This document shows positions 1 through 8,997 of a stretch of DNA of 64,000 nucleotides, piece by piece. The stretch covers positions 40,460 to 104,459 of the forward strand of contig NZ_WNXY01000014.1 of assembly GCF_009733815.1 (NCBI RefSeq). The letters run 5' to 3'. The position numbers and the translations under genes were made by a program. The stretch is from Pseudactinotalea suaedae. GTDB taxonomy: Bacteria > Actinomycetota > Actinomycetes > Actinomycetales > Beutenbergiaceae. How positions within the stretch are numbered: the first letter of the stretch is position 1; every line of letters starts with the position of its first letter. Below the pieces are notes generated by a model, which did no database searches, was not told the DNA's origin, and saw only the letters and a list, made by a program, of their open reading frames with translations.

Positions 1-19
1 GGCGTTGGTCCTATGGTTT

Positions 20-53
20 GGTGGTAGCCGCCGTTGGCGCGACGGCTACCACC
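20..53 (-). terminator. hairpin terminator after the HicA-like gene
   Basis: A perfect 11-bp inverted repeat, GGTGGTAGCCG / CGGCTACCACC, surrounds a 12-base loop just downstream of the minus-strand gene at 79-279. No U-tract is obvious, which is common in high-GC actinobacteria. Confidence 0.6.
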
Positions 54-78
54 TCACCACCCGTAGGTCTGATCACAA

Positions 79-279
79 CTAGCCGGTGATCAGGCCCGAC
101 CTCTTCAGTCGCTGCAGTGCGTTCTGGAACCAACGATGATCGCTTGGTGTCCTGTGGAGCGCCACGATCGGCTTCGTCGGATCGGGTGGTATGAGATGCC
201 AACCGTTCTTGGTCGACTTGCTCTCCCAGCCCTGTGACTCTGCCAGTGCGACAAGGTCCTCGGGTCGCTGACCCTTGGC
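79..279 (-). CDS. HicA-like small protein
   Basis: A 66-residue protein. The ATG at 279 is chosen because the sequence AAAGGAGGT lies 8 bases upstream, an excellent ribosome binding site; a longer reading frame to 321 lacks one. The pattern of an N-terminal helix, a GWHL segment with a central histidine, and a basic C-terminal helix resembles the double-stranded-RNA-binding-like fold of HicA toxins. No HicB-like antitoxin lies next to it within the window, although one could lie left of position 1. The toxin function is therefore only a suggestion. It sits after the late operon terminator and may be a separately transcribed cargo gene. Confidence 0.55.
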   Translation of the reverse strand, partial: AKGQRPEDLVALAESQGWESKSTKNGWHLIPPDPTKPIVALHRTPSDHRWFQNALQRLKRSGLITG

Positions 280-396
280 CATGAGGGGGTACCTCCTTTC
301 GTCCCTATTGAGTTTCGCCAAACCGGTTGCCTGGCTTATGCACTAGTATACACCAGCCCCTTGTCACCGACAAGGCCGGGATGGCATTTCTACGTC

Positions 397-663
397 CTAT
401 TGCTGACTCGGACCCCGGCGGCGACGTACAACGTCCTCGGCGGGGATCCAGACTCCCCGGAAGGGTGAACGTGGGTCGAGCTGCTCGACCAGCACCGCCG
501 CACGGGTCCACGCTTCAGCGACGGTGTCGACGTACTTCTCCCCGGACTCCCACACCAGGCGGGCGACGATCGGGATCGGTGGCCAGCCAGCTTCGGTGAA
601 GCGCGTCGGTACGGGCAACCCGTTGAGCAGCTGCTCCTGATCGTCGTACCAGGCTCCCACCAC
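397..663 (-). CDS. small hypothetical phage protein
   Basis: An 88-residue frame starting at one of two adjacent GTG codons (663 or 660). I do not recognise a family. It is rich in Trp and Pro in the first half and ends in a basic RRRR stretch. It follows the terminator-like hairpin at 698-731, so it would need its own promoter or readthrough. Strand and position fit the phage operon, but there is no clear ribosome binding site, so the start is uncertain. Confidence 0.45.
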   Translation of the reverse strand: MVGAWYDDQEQLLNGLPVPTRFTEAGWPPIPIVARLVWESGEKYVDTVAEAWTRAAVLVEQLDPRSPFRGVWIPAEDVVRRRRGPSQQ

Positions 664-697
664 GGCACGGAGCGTCGCACCCGGGTACGACGAATGT

Positions 698-731
698 GCC
701 CCGCCCGACCCTGTGATGGGTCGAGCGGGGC
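698..731 (-). terminator. terminator at the end of the late operon
   Basis: A 14-bp stem with one internal mismatch (GCCCCGC-c-CGACCC paired with GGGTCG-a-GCGGGGC) and a 6-base loop lies just after the last lysis-region gene ending at 753. It probably closes the long late transcript. Confidence 0.65.
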
Positions 732-752
732 TCAGAATCGTGGCGGTGCGGT

Positions 753-1058
753 TCAGGCCTTCTCGAGGGTCTCGATGCGCGCCTGGAGTTCGCCGCGTTC
801 GGTCTTCCACTCCTCACGAGCGGTCTTGAACTCGGCGGCGAGCGCCTGCCGGGCTTTCCGCTCGACGTCGAGCTCCTCCTCCAGTCGAGAGATGGCGTTC
901 TTGTAGATCCCCTCCGCCCGCAAGAACGCACCCTCCTCGACCGAGACCTGAGCCACCTTCACCGACGCCCGGTTCGCGTACCGGGCAGCGACCCACGAGC
1001 CGGCCACGGTGACGACGGCGCCGATCAGCAGCTGCCACCAGGCCAGTGCGCCGCTCAC
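753..1058 (-). CDS. small membrane protein with coiled coil
   Basis: A 101-residue protein that starts at the GTG at 1058, inside the stop of the gene before it (GTGA overlap), so translation is probably coupled. Residues 5-26 form one hydrophobic membrane segment. Residues 40-101 are highly charged with a heptad-like pattern expected to form a coiled coil. This one-membrane-helix layout, immediately after other holin-like genes, is typical of the small accessory lysis-region proteins of actinobacteriophages. It might be a second holin or spanin-like component; that is inference. Confidence 0.7.
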   Translation of the reverse strand: MSGALAWWQLLIGAVVTVAGSWVAARYANRASVKVAQVSVEEGAFLRAEGIYKNAISRLEEELDVERKARQALAAEFKTAREEWKTERGELQARIETLEKA

Positions 1059-1498
1059 CCGCCGCCGTCCGGACGTTGACGCAGCACCTCGCCCGCCGAC
1101 ACCATCCCCGAGACGATGATGGTGGCGCCGGCGATCGCAGCGAACGGCAAGGCCAGGAAGTACCCGCGGGGCGATCCGCCGGTGGCCCAGCTGATCAGGT
1201 AGATCAGGGTCCACCCCGACGCCACGGCAGCGAGCATGCCGAACGCCCACCCGTCCTTGCGGAAAAACGCCCCGACGATGCCGACCAGGCCTGCAAGGAA
1301 CCAGCCCACGCCGATCGCCCAGAACGGGATTCGGAACTCCAGCAGGAACGACAAGGAGCGTTCGGTTCCGGGTGAGGGCGTGGGGACGAGGTAGGCCAGT
1401 CCGATGAAGATGAACAGCAGACCTTTGAACAGCAGGTACGTCCCGCGCCGGCCGTTGATGCGGGGCCACAGCCGCCGGTTGGTGTGGTCGCCTCGCAC
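1055..1498 (-). CDS. four-helix membrane protein of the lysis region
   Basis: A 147-residue, very hydrophobic protein with a GTG start. Four membrane segments are visible at roughly residues 20-40, 57-80, 86-106 and 114-134, preceded by a basic N terminus. It lies between a holin-like gene and a one-helix membrane protein downstream of the endolysin, so a role in host lysis or membrane permeabilisation is likely. No specific family is recognised. Confidence 0.7.
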   Translation of the reverse strand: MRGDHTNRRLWPRINGRRGTYLLFKGLLFIFIGLAYLVPTPSPGTERSLSFLLEFRIPFWAIGVGWFLAGLVGIVGAFFRKDGWAFGMLAAVASGWTLIYLISWATGGSPRGYFLALPFAAIAGATIIVSGMVSAGEVLRQRPDGGG

Positions 1499-1501
1499 GA
1501 C

Positions 1502-2008
1502 TCAGACCGGCTCTGCGCCGTTAGCGGCGTGCCGGCCGGCCCCGTCGGTGAAGGTGCCCTCGACGACGCGGCCGCGCCCCACGGTCTCGGAGGTGATGCC
1601 GGCCTTCTTCCACGCCTTGTCGTAGGCGAGCCAGGACACCACGAGGCCGGCGACGAACGTCAGGAGCGCGGTGCCGGCGTCGTAGGTAGCGCCCTCGCTG
1701 GCGGTGCGGAGCAGCTCGCCCAGCGCGGCCGTGAGGGCGTTCAGGCCGGCCAGCAGCACGACCTTGGTGCGGGACTGCGTCAGCCGCGTGGTGACGAACG
1801 CGACGAACGCGGGCAGCACCAGCGAGACCAGCAGGTTGAGCCCTGCGATCCAGTCCAGCCCGAAGGTGATCGCCGGCGTCGGTGCGAGCTCGGCACCGGT
1901 CGAGGCGTGCGCGGGGTCGGCCAGCAGGGCTAGCGTGAACGCCAGGCCGATCAGGATCGCGAGCAGCAGCGTCGCGACCTTCCAGAGGATGCGGGTTGCG
2001 GTTTGCAT
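1502..2008 (-). CDS. holin-like membrane protein
   Basis: A 168-residue protein with an N-terminal signal-like helix (residues 9-30), two further hydrophobic segments (about 52-75 and 112-130) and a charged C terminus. It directly follows the endolysin gene, the usual place for a holin, which would form holes in the cytoplasmic membrane so the endolysin reaches the wall. I chose the ATG at 2008 because GGAAAGTGAG lies 7 bases upstream. An in-frame GTG at 2020 overlapping the endolysin stop (GTGA) is an alternative that adds four residues. Confidence 0.7.
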   Translation of the reverse strand: MQTATRILWKVATLLLAILIGLAFTLALLADPAHASTGAELAPTPAITFGLDWIAGLNLLVSLVLPAFVAFVTTRLTQSRTKVVLLAGLNALTAALGELLRTASEGATYDAGTALLTFVAGLVVSWLAYDKAWKKAGITSETVGRGRVVEGTFTDGAGRHAANGAEPV

Positions 2009-2016
2009 GGGAGTAC

Positions 2017-2847
2017 TCACTTTCCGGTGCGGATGATCCGCACCACGTTGGGTGCCTGGGAGTTGAGCCACTTCGCCTCGCCGGCGAGCATCAGCGGACC
2101 GCGGATGCCGTCGATTGCGCCGAGGTAGTAGCGCCGCGAGCGCAGGACCCGCTGCAGCGCCTTCATCTGGGCCTTGTCGTGGGCCTTGGCGGTGCCGGCT
2201 GGGCCGTCGTACTCGGCGACGTTGGACGCCTGCAGCCACTTCCGCATCCGGTCCTTGAGGTAGCGGGTGCGGTAACCCGCCGCGAACAGCAGCGTCGCCC
2301 ACGCCTTGTCCAGGTTCGAGGCCGTCGAGCTGGTCGACATCGCCGCGTAGGGGTAGTCGCGGGAGGAGGTGACTCCGGGGATGGTGAGCCCGCCGCTGGG
2401 CGCCTGCTTGGGCGGCGTGCTGGCCTTCGGCTTCGTGTAGACGCGCTGGCCGTGGTAGATCTCGGCCCAGCCCTGGTAGTCGCAGCCGACGCCTGCCCAG
2501 GCCCGCTCGAGGTCCTTGATGCGGACCTTCGCCACGGTGCCGCCAGGGCCGGCGCTGGTGCTGATGCAGTACCCGCCGCCCACGCTGATGGCGACGTGGT
2601 CGTAGGAGGCGTTCTTGCCGTAGTGCAGGTCGAAGAACACCGGCACCCCGGCGGGGGCGTTGTAGTCGCCGGCGTGCCAGCCGCCGGCGCCCTGGGATGC
2701 GATCCGGGCCAGGCGCGCGGAGGCGTACCGCGCCGGGAACCCGAAGTGCCCGCGGGTGAACTTCTCGCACATGCCGGCGAAGTTGGCGCCCTTGCCGATG
2801 GCGGCGGTAGCGCGGCGAACCCGCTCGGCGACGGTGGGCAGCGCCAT
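2017..2847 (-). CDS. endolysin (cysteine peptidase/amidase-like)
   Basis: A 276-residue lysis enzyme. The N-terminal half looks like a CHAP/NlpC-P60 cysteine hydrolase: Cys27 in GMCEKF begins the first helix, and His84 in YDHVAI lies in the expected core strand. Such enzymes cut peptide bonds in peptidoglycan. The C-terminal part (about 170-276) is basic and could bind the cell wall, though I do not recognise the fold. A linker rich in Pro, Lys and Ser (about 138-155) separates the two. The start overlaps the previous stop (ATGA). Holin-like genes follow directly. Confidence 0.8.
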   Translation of the reverse strand: MALPTVAERVRRATAAIGKGANFAGMCEKFTRGHFGFPARYASARLARIASQGAGGWHAGDYNAPAGVPVFFDLHYGKNASYDHVAISVGGGYCISTSAGPGGTVAKVRIKDLERAWAGVGCDYQGWAEIYHGQRVYTKPKASTPPKQAPSGGLTIPGVTSSRDYPYAAMSTSSTASNLDKAWATLLFAAGYRTRYLKDRMRKWLQASNVAEYDGPAGTAKAHDKAQMKALQRVLRSRRYYLGAIDGIRGPLMLAGEAKWLNSQAPNVVRIIRTGK

Positions 2848-3014
2848 CAGCGTGTCTCGGCGTCGGCGCGGTCCAGCTCGTCCAGGTCAGGGGCGTCGGG
2901 GTCGTCAGCGACTCCCTCGATCAGCTCCTCCGGGAACGGCGGGATCTGCTCAGCGGGGACGGCAGCGACTTCCGGGGCCTGGTCGTCCTCGATGAGCTCG
3001 AGTGGGGTGGACAT
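2847..3014 (-). CDS. small acidic phage protein
   Basis: A 55-residue acidic protein rich in Asp, Glu and Pro. The ATG at 3014 is preferred over an upstream ATG because a purine-rich stretch precedes it. Its stop overlaps the endolysin start (ATGA). No family is recognised; small acidic proteins between tail fibre and lysin genes are common in actinobacteriophages. Confidence 0.6.
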   Translation of the reverse strand: MSTPLELIEDDQAPEVAAVPAEQIPPFPEELIEGVADDPDAPDLDELDRADAETR

Positions 3015-3065
3015 GGCAGAGCCTCCGATCTGGCCGAGGGCCATCGGTTCGTGTGGAGCTGAGGG

Positions 3066-4895
3066 CTAGGCGGGTGTCGGGTTCGACTGGCCCGCGGTGT
3101 ACTGGGTGCTGCCGACGGCGTAGGCGGCGAAGTACTGCCAGTCGTCGTTGCCGCTGCTCGAGCGCACCGCCCATGGAGCGGTGAGCTCGACGCCGCGGTC
3201 GGTGGTGACCTTGATGGCGCCGGCGGCGATCGGGAACCGGACGTAGTACTCGCCGGCCGGTGCGGTGTAGGTGTGGACGTTGGAACCGATCTGCACCCGG
3301 ACGACGTCGGACATCGTCAGGTAGGTGCCCACCTCCACCTCGTGCGTGACCGCAGAGCGGCCCGTGCCGGAGCGCTGCGCCATGAACTGTGTCTGCCCGC
3401 CGGTGATCGTCGGGGACGCGGTACGGGCGCGGGAGGACACCACGACGGCGTCCCGCACGATCTGCGGTGCCGAGCCACGCAACCACTTGGCCGCCTCCCA
3501 TGCCGAGACGGCGGCGTAGGCGCCGCCTGTCGCAGCGCTGACGCCGATGTGGTGCGTCTCGGAGTAGTCGTTCCAGGAGGAGACCTGCGCCACGTCGTTC
3601 GGGCCCGCGAGCGCCCGCATTCGAGCCCACGCCGCACGGAGCGCCTGGGTGCCCTTGGACTCGTCGAACTCGCGATGCTTGGGCCGCTGCCACCCACGGA
3701 AGATGGTGAGCATGGCCCGCTCGCCGGCGGTGTGAGCCTGGGTGATGTAGCTGGCCGCTGACGTGCTCGAGATGATGCCGGGGTCAGCGCCGCCCAGACC
3801 CCAGCGGCCGGTCACCTCCTGCGGGTTCGCGGAGTTGCGGAACGCGGTGGCGTTGGCCGGGTTGCCGAAGCAGTGCCAGGTCCGCACGTTCTTGCCGTAG
3901 GTGTTGCGCAGCCGGTTGATCACGTCGTCCCACCACCCTGCGGCGGCAGCGGCCGAGCCGAGGGCGCCGAAGTTCTCCGGGCGGTAGGTCGAGACGACGT
4001 AGTCGCCCTCGACCCGCAGCGCGCATGCCTTGGACAGCAGCGTGTTGAGCGCGGTCGCGGCGTTGGCGGAGGTGCCCTGCCCGGTGCCGCCGTTGCCGTC
4101 CAGCATCGGGATCGCGTAGAAGCCCGGGAACGACCGGACACCGCCGATGGTCTCTGACGCGGCGTCGAACATCCACTCGGCAACGTTCCAGTTGTTCCCT
4201 GAGCTGCCGAGGATGTCGCACATGAACCCGTGGATGCCGAACCGGCGGGCCAGGACGATGTCCTCGCGGATCGCGTTGTACTGCCAGGTCGGCGAGGTCG
4301 GCCACGGCGCGTTCTGCCGGATCGGCATATCCCGCAGCAGCCCACCGTAGGCGGCGTGCGCACCGGACTCGCCGTTCAGGGCCAGGTAGCCGGTGTTGTA
4401 GTAGTTGGTGCCGGCGGTGTTGCCACCGGAGCCGTTGACCACCAGCGAGGGCGGGTAGGGCGGGAAGTAGTGCGCCCAGTACCGGGGGGAGGTGTACTCG
4501 GGCATCCGGAACCACAGCGTCGCCGTGGGCTCGGGCAGCACCACGGTCGGCGGTTCCGCCAGGACACTTCCCGAGGTCGCCGAGCCTGCCGAGTAGCCGG
4601 AGCGGGTGGCCGTCACCGTGACGCTGATCAGCCGACCCTCGTCGGCCACGGCAACCTCATAGGAGGGGGCCGTGGCGCCGGCGATGAGTGAACCTGACCG
4701 GCGCCACTGATAGGCGAACGAGAGCCCCGTCACCGACCACTCGCCGGTGCTGGCGACCAGGGTCCGCCCGGTCTCCGGGATGCCGGAGATCGAGGGTGCC
4801 GAGGTGTTGAGGATCGCCTCGCCTGCTCCGCCGGTCGAGGGCGTCAACGTGAGCGCCTGCCCGTCGACCACGACCACGGACTTGATGGTGGGCAT
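3066..4895 (-). CDS. tail protein with Ig-like and GH71-like domains
   Basis: A 609-residue tail-tip protein. Residues about 30-110 form an Ig-like module of the SAPSISG...Y-Q-W type. From about 125 to 470 the sequence resembles glycoside hydrolase family 71 (alpha-1,3-glucanases and relatives): a WAHYFP opening, an alternating strand/helix pattern with the segment FGIHGFMCDIL, and the WNDYSETHHIG motif that resembles the WND-GES signature near the active site. The C-terminal 130 residues look like a beta-rich accessory domain. In a phage this would act as a receptor-binding depolymerase on host surface glucan. The start overlaps the previous stop (ATGA). The enzyme activity is inferred from motifs only. 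Confidence 0.78.
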   Translation of the reverse strand: MPTIKSVVVVDGQALTLTPSTGGAGEAILNTSAPSISGIPETGRTLVASTGEWSVTGLSFAYQWRRSGSLIAGATAPSYEVAVADEGRLISVTVTATRSGYSAGSATSGSVLAEPPTVVLPEPTATLWFRMPEYTSPRYWAHYFPPYPPSLVVNGSGGNTAGTNYYNTGYLALNGESGAHAAYGGLLRDMPIRQNAPWPTSPTWQYNAIREDIVLARRFGIHGFMCDILGSSGNNWNVAEWMFDAASETIGGVRSFPGFYAIPMLDGNGGTGQGTSANAATALNTLLSKACALRVEGDYVVSTYRPENFGALGSAAAAAGWWDDVINRLRNTYGKNVRTWHCFGNPANATAFRNSANPQEVTGRWGLGGADPGIISSTSAASYITQAHTAGERAMLTIFRGWQRPKHREFDESKGTQALRAAWARMRALAGPNDVAQVSSWNDYSETHHIGVSAATGGAYAAVSAWEAAKWLRGSAPQIVRDAVVVSSRARTASPTITGGQTQFMAQRSGTGRSAVTHEVEVGTYLTMSDVVRVQIGSNVHTYTAPAGEYYVRFPIAAGAIKVTTDRGVELTAPWAVRSSSGNDDWQYFAAYAVGSTQYTAGQSNPTPA

Positions 4896-6793
4896 CAGAC
4901 CCCCTGCAGGACGATCGCCTGCGCGCGCGGGTTCGTGGCCGCCGACCAGACGATGTCGCGGGTACCGGTCGCGCCGGCGTCGACGTCCTGGACGTAGGAC
5001 TCGATGACGGTGATCGAGGAGACCCCGAGCTCACCGCCGATGGTCTGGTCGACGTGCGTCATCCCAGCGGGCGGCGCGTTGACCGTGACGTTGGAGGAGC
5101 TCGAGCCTTCCTTCCAACCGACGAACAGCATGATCGCGCCGGCCTTCGTCACCGCCAGGTCGGCGGTGCGCCGGCCGTTGCTGATCGAGGTCCCGAGGTA
5201 GTCCGTCACGGCGACGTTGACCGGCGCCGCGGGGTTGACGTAGCGGAACACGAGGAGCTGACCGGCCTTGGCGGTCGCGGTCCCTGGGGTGTGAGCGAAC
5301 ACGTACTCGTCCGGCTCGATCCCGAGCGACCCGACCACGTGGCCGAAGATGCCGCAGACGCGGTTGGCTGCCGAACCGGTACCCGGCCATGCCGGGCCGA
5401 GCCGGGCCCAGGTACCGGACCCGGACTGCGCTGAGAAGTCGGCGGTGGCCGCGTTGTGACCAGACCCGAGGATCGCGACGAGGTAGTCGCCCTCCTGCAC
5501 GCTGCCGCCGCGGACGAGGGTGACGTCCGAGGAGGTGTTGGCCGACTCGAAGACGTCGGCCAGGCCCACGTACATCAGGTCCGCGGTGACCGAGATCGGC
5601 GTGGAGAACGCGACACCGCTGGTGTGGCCGGCCTTGATCGCGGTGACCTTGACCCGGACCTTGTTGGTGCCCAGGTCCGCCGAGGTGAGCACGTAGTCAT
5701 CGCTCGTGGCGCCGCTGATCGCCGAGCCGTCACGCTGCCACTCGTAGGTGTAGGAGTCGGCGGTCGGGTCCCACGAGCCGGTGGTCGTGCTGACCGTCTC
5801 ACCGACCTCGAACGTGCCCGAGATGACCGGGATGGCCGTGTTGGTGACCGACGGACCGGTGGTCTTGAGCGCGGCCACGTCGGTGAGCAGCTCGGCGATA
5901 CGGTCGGCGACCGTCGTCGAGCCGTCATAGTCGATGTCCCCGGCGTCGGCCGCCTCGACGGTGACCGGCACGACGGCCTTGCCGGGTCCGACGCCGAGCA
6001 GGTCACCCTCCGCTGCCGTGGCCTGTGTCGATCGCACGTAGGTCGTGAGATCGGTGGGGATGCGATCCGCGCCGAGCACGCCGGTGTTGATCTTGCTCGC
6101 ACTCAAGTTCGGGATCTGCGCGGCGTCGAAGGTGCCGGCCGTGACCTTCCCAGCGGGGATGTCGGGGATCGCAGCCACTGGCAGCTGGGCGCCGTTCTCG
6201 GCCGTGATCTGGTTGGCGGGGTGGCTGTGTGTGGTCGCCGCAGCGCCGATGTTGTCCGGGGTGAGCGGCACGTTGCCGGTGGTGTCAGGTGCGACGCCAC
6301 CAACCGCGGTGACCGTGCCCTCTCCACCAGGGCCGGAACTGACGTCACCCCACACGACGTCCCGGTCGACGTCGGACGCCTTCACCAGAGCCTGCTGAGT
6401 GGTGCCACCAGGTGGCAGCGGTCCCGCTGCCAGCGCCGCGTTCTCAGCTGCCTGCTGTGCCAGCAGCGCGGCCGCGAGCGCCTGCTGGGCCGCGGCGCGC
6501 GCCTGCTGGGCGGCCAAGATCCCACCCTCGAAAGACTGCAGGGTGGCGCGGGCGCCGTTCGCTGCGACGACGTCCACCGTGAAGATGTCGTCCGGGGTGT
6601 TGAAGGAGGGCACGGCGAACTGCTCGGTGACCTTGAGGACCGCGCCGGGCACCGGCACCCCAGAGGGCGCCTCGGTGATCTCCAGCGGGGTGTTGGTGCC
6701 TTGAAGGCAGACGGTGACCGTCTGGCCGCGCAGAGCTTCCAGGAGCTCACCGGTTGCGGCGTCGCGGACCTGGGTGTGCAGGAACAGAACCAT
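4895..6793 (-). CDS. minor tail protein with Ig-like module
   Basis: A 632-residue structural protein. The N-terminal 100 residues form a beta-rich domain, followed by an Ala/Gln-rich helical stretch (about 95-125), a fibre-like central region with Gly/Thr/Ala repeats (including GAAATTHSHPANQIT, typical of phage tail fibres), an Ig-like module (about 325-405) related to that in the next protein, and a C-terminal beta-sandwich-like domain (about 410-632). It probably forms part of the tail tip or fibre that contacts the host surface. Confidence 0.75.
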   Translation of the reverse strand: MVLFLHTQVRDAATGELLEALRGQTVTVCLQGTNTPLEITEAPSGVPVPGAVLKVTEQFAVPSFNTPDDIFTVDVVAANGARATLQSFEGGILAAQQARAAAQQALAAALLAQQAAENAALAAGPLPPGGTTQQALVKASDVDRDVVWGDVSSGPGGEGTVTAVGGVAPDTTGNVPLTPDNIGAAATTHSHPANQITAENGAQLPVAAIPDIPAGKVTAGTFDAAQIPNLSASKINTGVLGADRIPTDLTTYVRSTQATAAEGDLLGVGPGKAVVPVTVEAADAGDIDYDGSTTVADRIAELLTDVAALKTTGPSVTNTAIPVISGTFEVGETVSTTTGSWDPTADSYTYEWQRDGSAISGATSDDYVLTSADLGTNKVRVKVTAIKAGHTSGVAFSTPISVTADLMYVGLADVFESANTSSDVTLVRGGSVQEGDYLVAILGSGHNAATADFSAQSGSGTWARLGPAWPGTGSAANRVCGIFGHVVGSLGIEPDEYVFAHTPGTATAKAGQLLVFRYVNPAAPVNVAVTDYLGTSISNGRRTADLAVTKAGAIMLFVGWKEGSSSSNVTVNAPPAGMTHVDQTIGGELGVSSITVIESYVQDVDAGATGTRDIVWSAATNPRAQAIVLQGV

Positions 6794-6805
6794 GGGGATG
6801 CCCTC

Positions 6806-7861
6806 TCAGTTTCCGAGCCAGGTCGCCCACAGGCGCCAGTTTTGAATGCTGACGTTCGCGGTCGCGATGATCCGCACGCCCAGCTGGGTTCCACCGCGCA
6901 CCCACCGGGTGTCGGTCATCGACAGATACGCCGTTCGGCTTCCGCCCCCGTACTCGACCGTGCAGATCGGGACCTGGGAGGACGGCGCCATGCCGGATCC
7001 GGCCCAGACTCCGAGGTGACCATGGGCCAGCAGCGCCGCCGTGGAAGCGAACGCGACCCGGAACCCGATCGCATACAAGCCCGCCTGCGGCAGGTTCAGC
7101 CGCGTCGGAGCGGTCTGGGTGTTGCCGACGACGTGGGACATACCCACGCCCACCACATCGCCCTCGGTCTCGGTGCTCGCGGCGGCCGCACCCACCAGCC
7201 ACGACCCAGGTGTCGTGACCTGGTTGTAGGCGCCGTCACGTGCGATGAGGATGCTCGGACGAGTGCCGCGCTGGTCGCTCAGGTCGTAGGACACCCAGGC
7301 GGCGCTGGTGTTGCCGGCCATCTGGCGGACGTGCAGGACATTCCCGATCGTGACGGTCGAGCCGACCTGGGTCAGGTACTGGCGCACGATGTCGTCACGA
7401 GCGACGGCGCCGCCGTTGGTCGACCACACACGGGCGTCGATCAGGTTCTGCACCTGCGCCTGGTTCGCGCTCACGAGCGCGAGAGCGAGCGGCTGGTCGT
7501 CCTCGGTGCCTGGGGTGGTGGCCCGAGCCGGCAGAGTGATGCCGGTCTGGGGGATGTTGACGAACGTGATCGTCGACGCCTTGGTCGCACCCCAGACCCG
7601 CTTGAGCACGATCAGGAACCAGCGACTTCCCGAGGAGACCACGGGCAGCTGCACATCGGTCGTGCTGACGGTGTCGATCACACCGCACCCGATGGCTACG
7701 CCAGGGGCGATCCGGACGGTCCGGGCCTGAGCTGTGTTGACCGAGGCCGCGAGGTCGCCGGGGCCTGCCACGGTGTACCGGGCGCCCATCGCGCCGGCGT
7801 ACCGCGCCCAGTCGGTCTCGTCGACGGTGCCGGCGTAGCCGATGGATGAGGTGACGGGCAT
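6806..7861 (-). CDS. minor tail protein
   Basis: A 351-residue protein starting at the ATG at 7861, immediately after the Gp37-like gene. Residues 1-110 have a DUF2793-like or baseplate-like pattern (YAGAMGARYTV, APGVAIGCGV). The C-terminal 130 residues look like a jelly-roll (AGLYAIGFRVAFAS) as in C1q/TNF-like phage tail domains. It is likely a tail-tip protein placed between the hub and fibre genes. No catalytic motif is seen. Confidence 0.72.
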   Translation of the reverse strand: MPVTSSIGYAGTVDETDWARYAGAMGARYTVAGPGDLAASVNTAQARTVRIAPGVAIGCGVIDTVSTTDVQLPVVSSGSRWFLIVLKRVWGATKASTITFVNIPQTGITLPARATTPGTEDDQPLALALVSANQAQVQNLIDARVWSTNGGAVARDDIVRQYLTQVGSTVTIGNVLHVRQMAGNTSAAWVSYDLSDQRGTRPSILIARDGAYNQVTTPGSWLVGAAAASTETEGDVVGVGMSHVVGNTQTAPTRLNLPQAGLYAIGFRVAFASTAALLAHGHLGVWAGSGMAPSSQVPICTVEYGGGSRTAYLSMTDTRWVRGGTQLGVRIIATANVSIQNWRLWATWLGN

Positions 7862-7862
7862 G

Positions 7863-8996
7863 TCAGGTTCCCTTCTGCAGCCTGCGGAGCGAGGCGATAG
7901 CGCGGCCGAGGACCGTGGCCAACTTCTTGTCGTTGTCGTCGCTGCGATCGCCCACGACGGGTGTCCACCGCGGGACGGCGTTGTCCTTGCTCCAGGAGAG
8001 AGTCGCTTCGCGGAGCACGTCGGTGATCGGTGCTGCACCTGGCTGGGGTTCGATCTGAACCAGATCGCCCACGTGCACACCGGTGCCGCCGTATCGGAAG
8101 ATCGACGTCTCGAGCAGCTGCACTGAGAGCCCGTACTTCAGTCCGGCCTCCGCGAGCGCGGCGTCGCCGCGGGCGTCCATGAGCGCGTTCCGGTTCGGGT
8201 CGTCGGCCTTGATGTCACGGGCGTCGATGTACCCCTCGATGACGTCACCCCACGCTGTCTCCAGCGTCGAGCTCACCCGGGAGCGGAACACTCGGGCCGT
8301 GCCCTCACCCGGGCCGCCGACCACGACACGGGTCATCTCCGGCGGCCGCCGCGACCAGGACATCCCTGCGACCGTTCCCGCCGCCTCGGACAGGTTCAGC
8401 GGGAACACGGCCGGGGTGTAGCAGTCGACCCGCAGCCCGGCCCCGCTCTGCCGCACCGTGACACCGATGCCCGCCTGGTCCACGAGCGGGAACAGCACGT
8501 CGTTGAGCCGGTCCATCCGGGACTGCACCGTGATCGTTGCGCCGCGACCCTGGGTCGGGACCACCGTCACCGGCAGCCCGAGCCGGGATGAGTTCGCCGC
8601 CACCAGCTGCTTCACCACGGTCTCCGCGGGCCCGGTGCGCACGTCGTACTCCGAGGTCTGCGACCCGAGCCCCGAGCCGGGCACCTGCCAGCCCAGCATC
8701 CGCTGCAGCAGCCGCCAGTCGTCCTGCACCTGGATCGTGTACTTCCGTGCGCCGATGCGGCCCTCGCAGGAGACCAGCCGGCACGGGCCACTCAGCACGA
8801 CCTCATCCCGGTGGCGGATCACCACGCGGGCGCCAGGCTCGAGCAGCAGCGGCGTCGAGACGGCCGCCTCTGACACGACCAGCTGGCCTGAGGGCTGCTG
8901 GTTGTGCCGGGGCGTGGCCGTGACCGACAGCGGGTCACCGACCCACCCGAGTCGCTCGAACGTCTTGGAGTAGACGCGGATGTCGATCTCGTCCAC
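7863..8996 (-). CDS. Gp37-like tail hub protein
   Basis: A 377-residue protein with a GTG start one base after the previous stop. The beginning (a strand-rich segment with FERLGWVGDPLSV), the middle segment QVQDDWRLLQRML and the late GVHVGDLVQIEP motif match siphovirus ReqiPepy6 Gp37-like proteins, which form the hub at the tail tip. Position directly after the distal tail protein supports this. Confidence 0.8.
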   Translation of the reverse strand: MDEIDIRVYSKTFERLGWVGDPLSVTATPRHNQQPSGQLVVSEAAVSTPLLLEPGARVVIRHRDEVVLSGPCRLVSCEGRIGARKYTIQVQDDWRLLQRMLGWQVPGSGLGSQTSEYDVRTGPAETVVKQLVAANSSRLGLPVTVVPTQGRGATITVQSRMDRLNDVLFPLVDQAGIGVTVRQSGAGLRVDCYTPAVFPLNLSEAAGTVAGMSWSRRPPEMTRVVVGGPGEGTARVFRSRVSSTLETAWGDVIEGYIDARDIKADDPNRNALMDARGDAALAEAGLKYGLSVQLLETSIFRYGGTGVHVGDLVQIEPQPGAAPITDVLREATLSWSKDNAVPRWTPVVGDRSDDNDKKLATVLGRAIASLRRLQKGT

Positions 8997-8997
8997 G

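Noticed and set aside
5456..7849. Long plus-strand open frame (797 codons) across the tail genes
   Set aside because: It is antisense to clear tail genes, is Arg/Gly/Asp rich, lacks any domain, and reflects the high-GC codon bias of the other strand.
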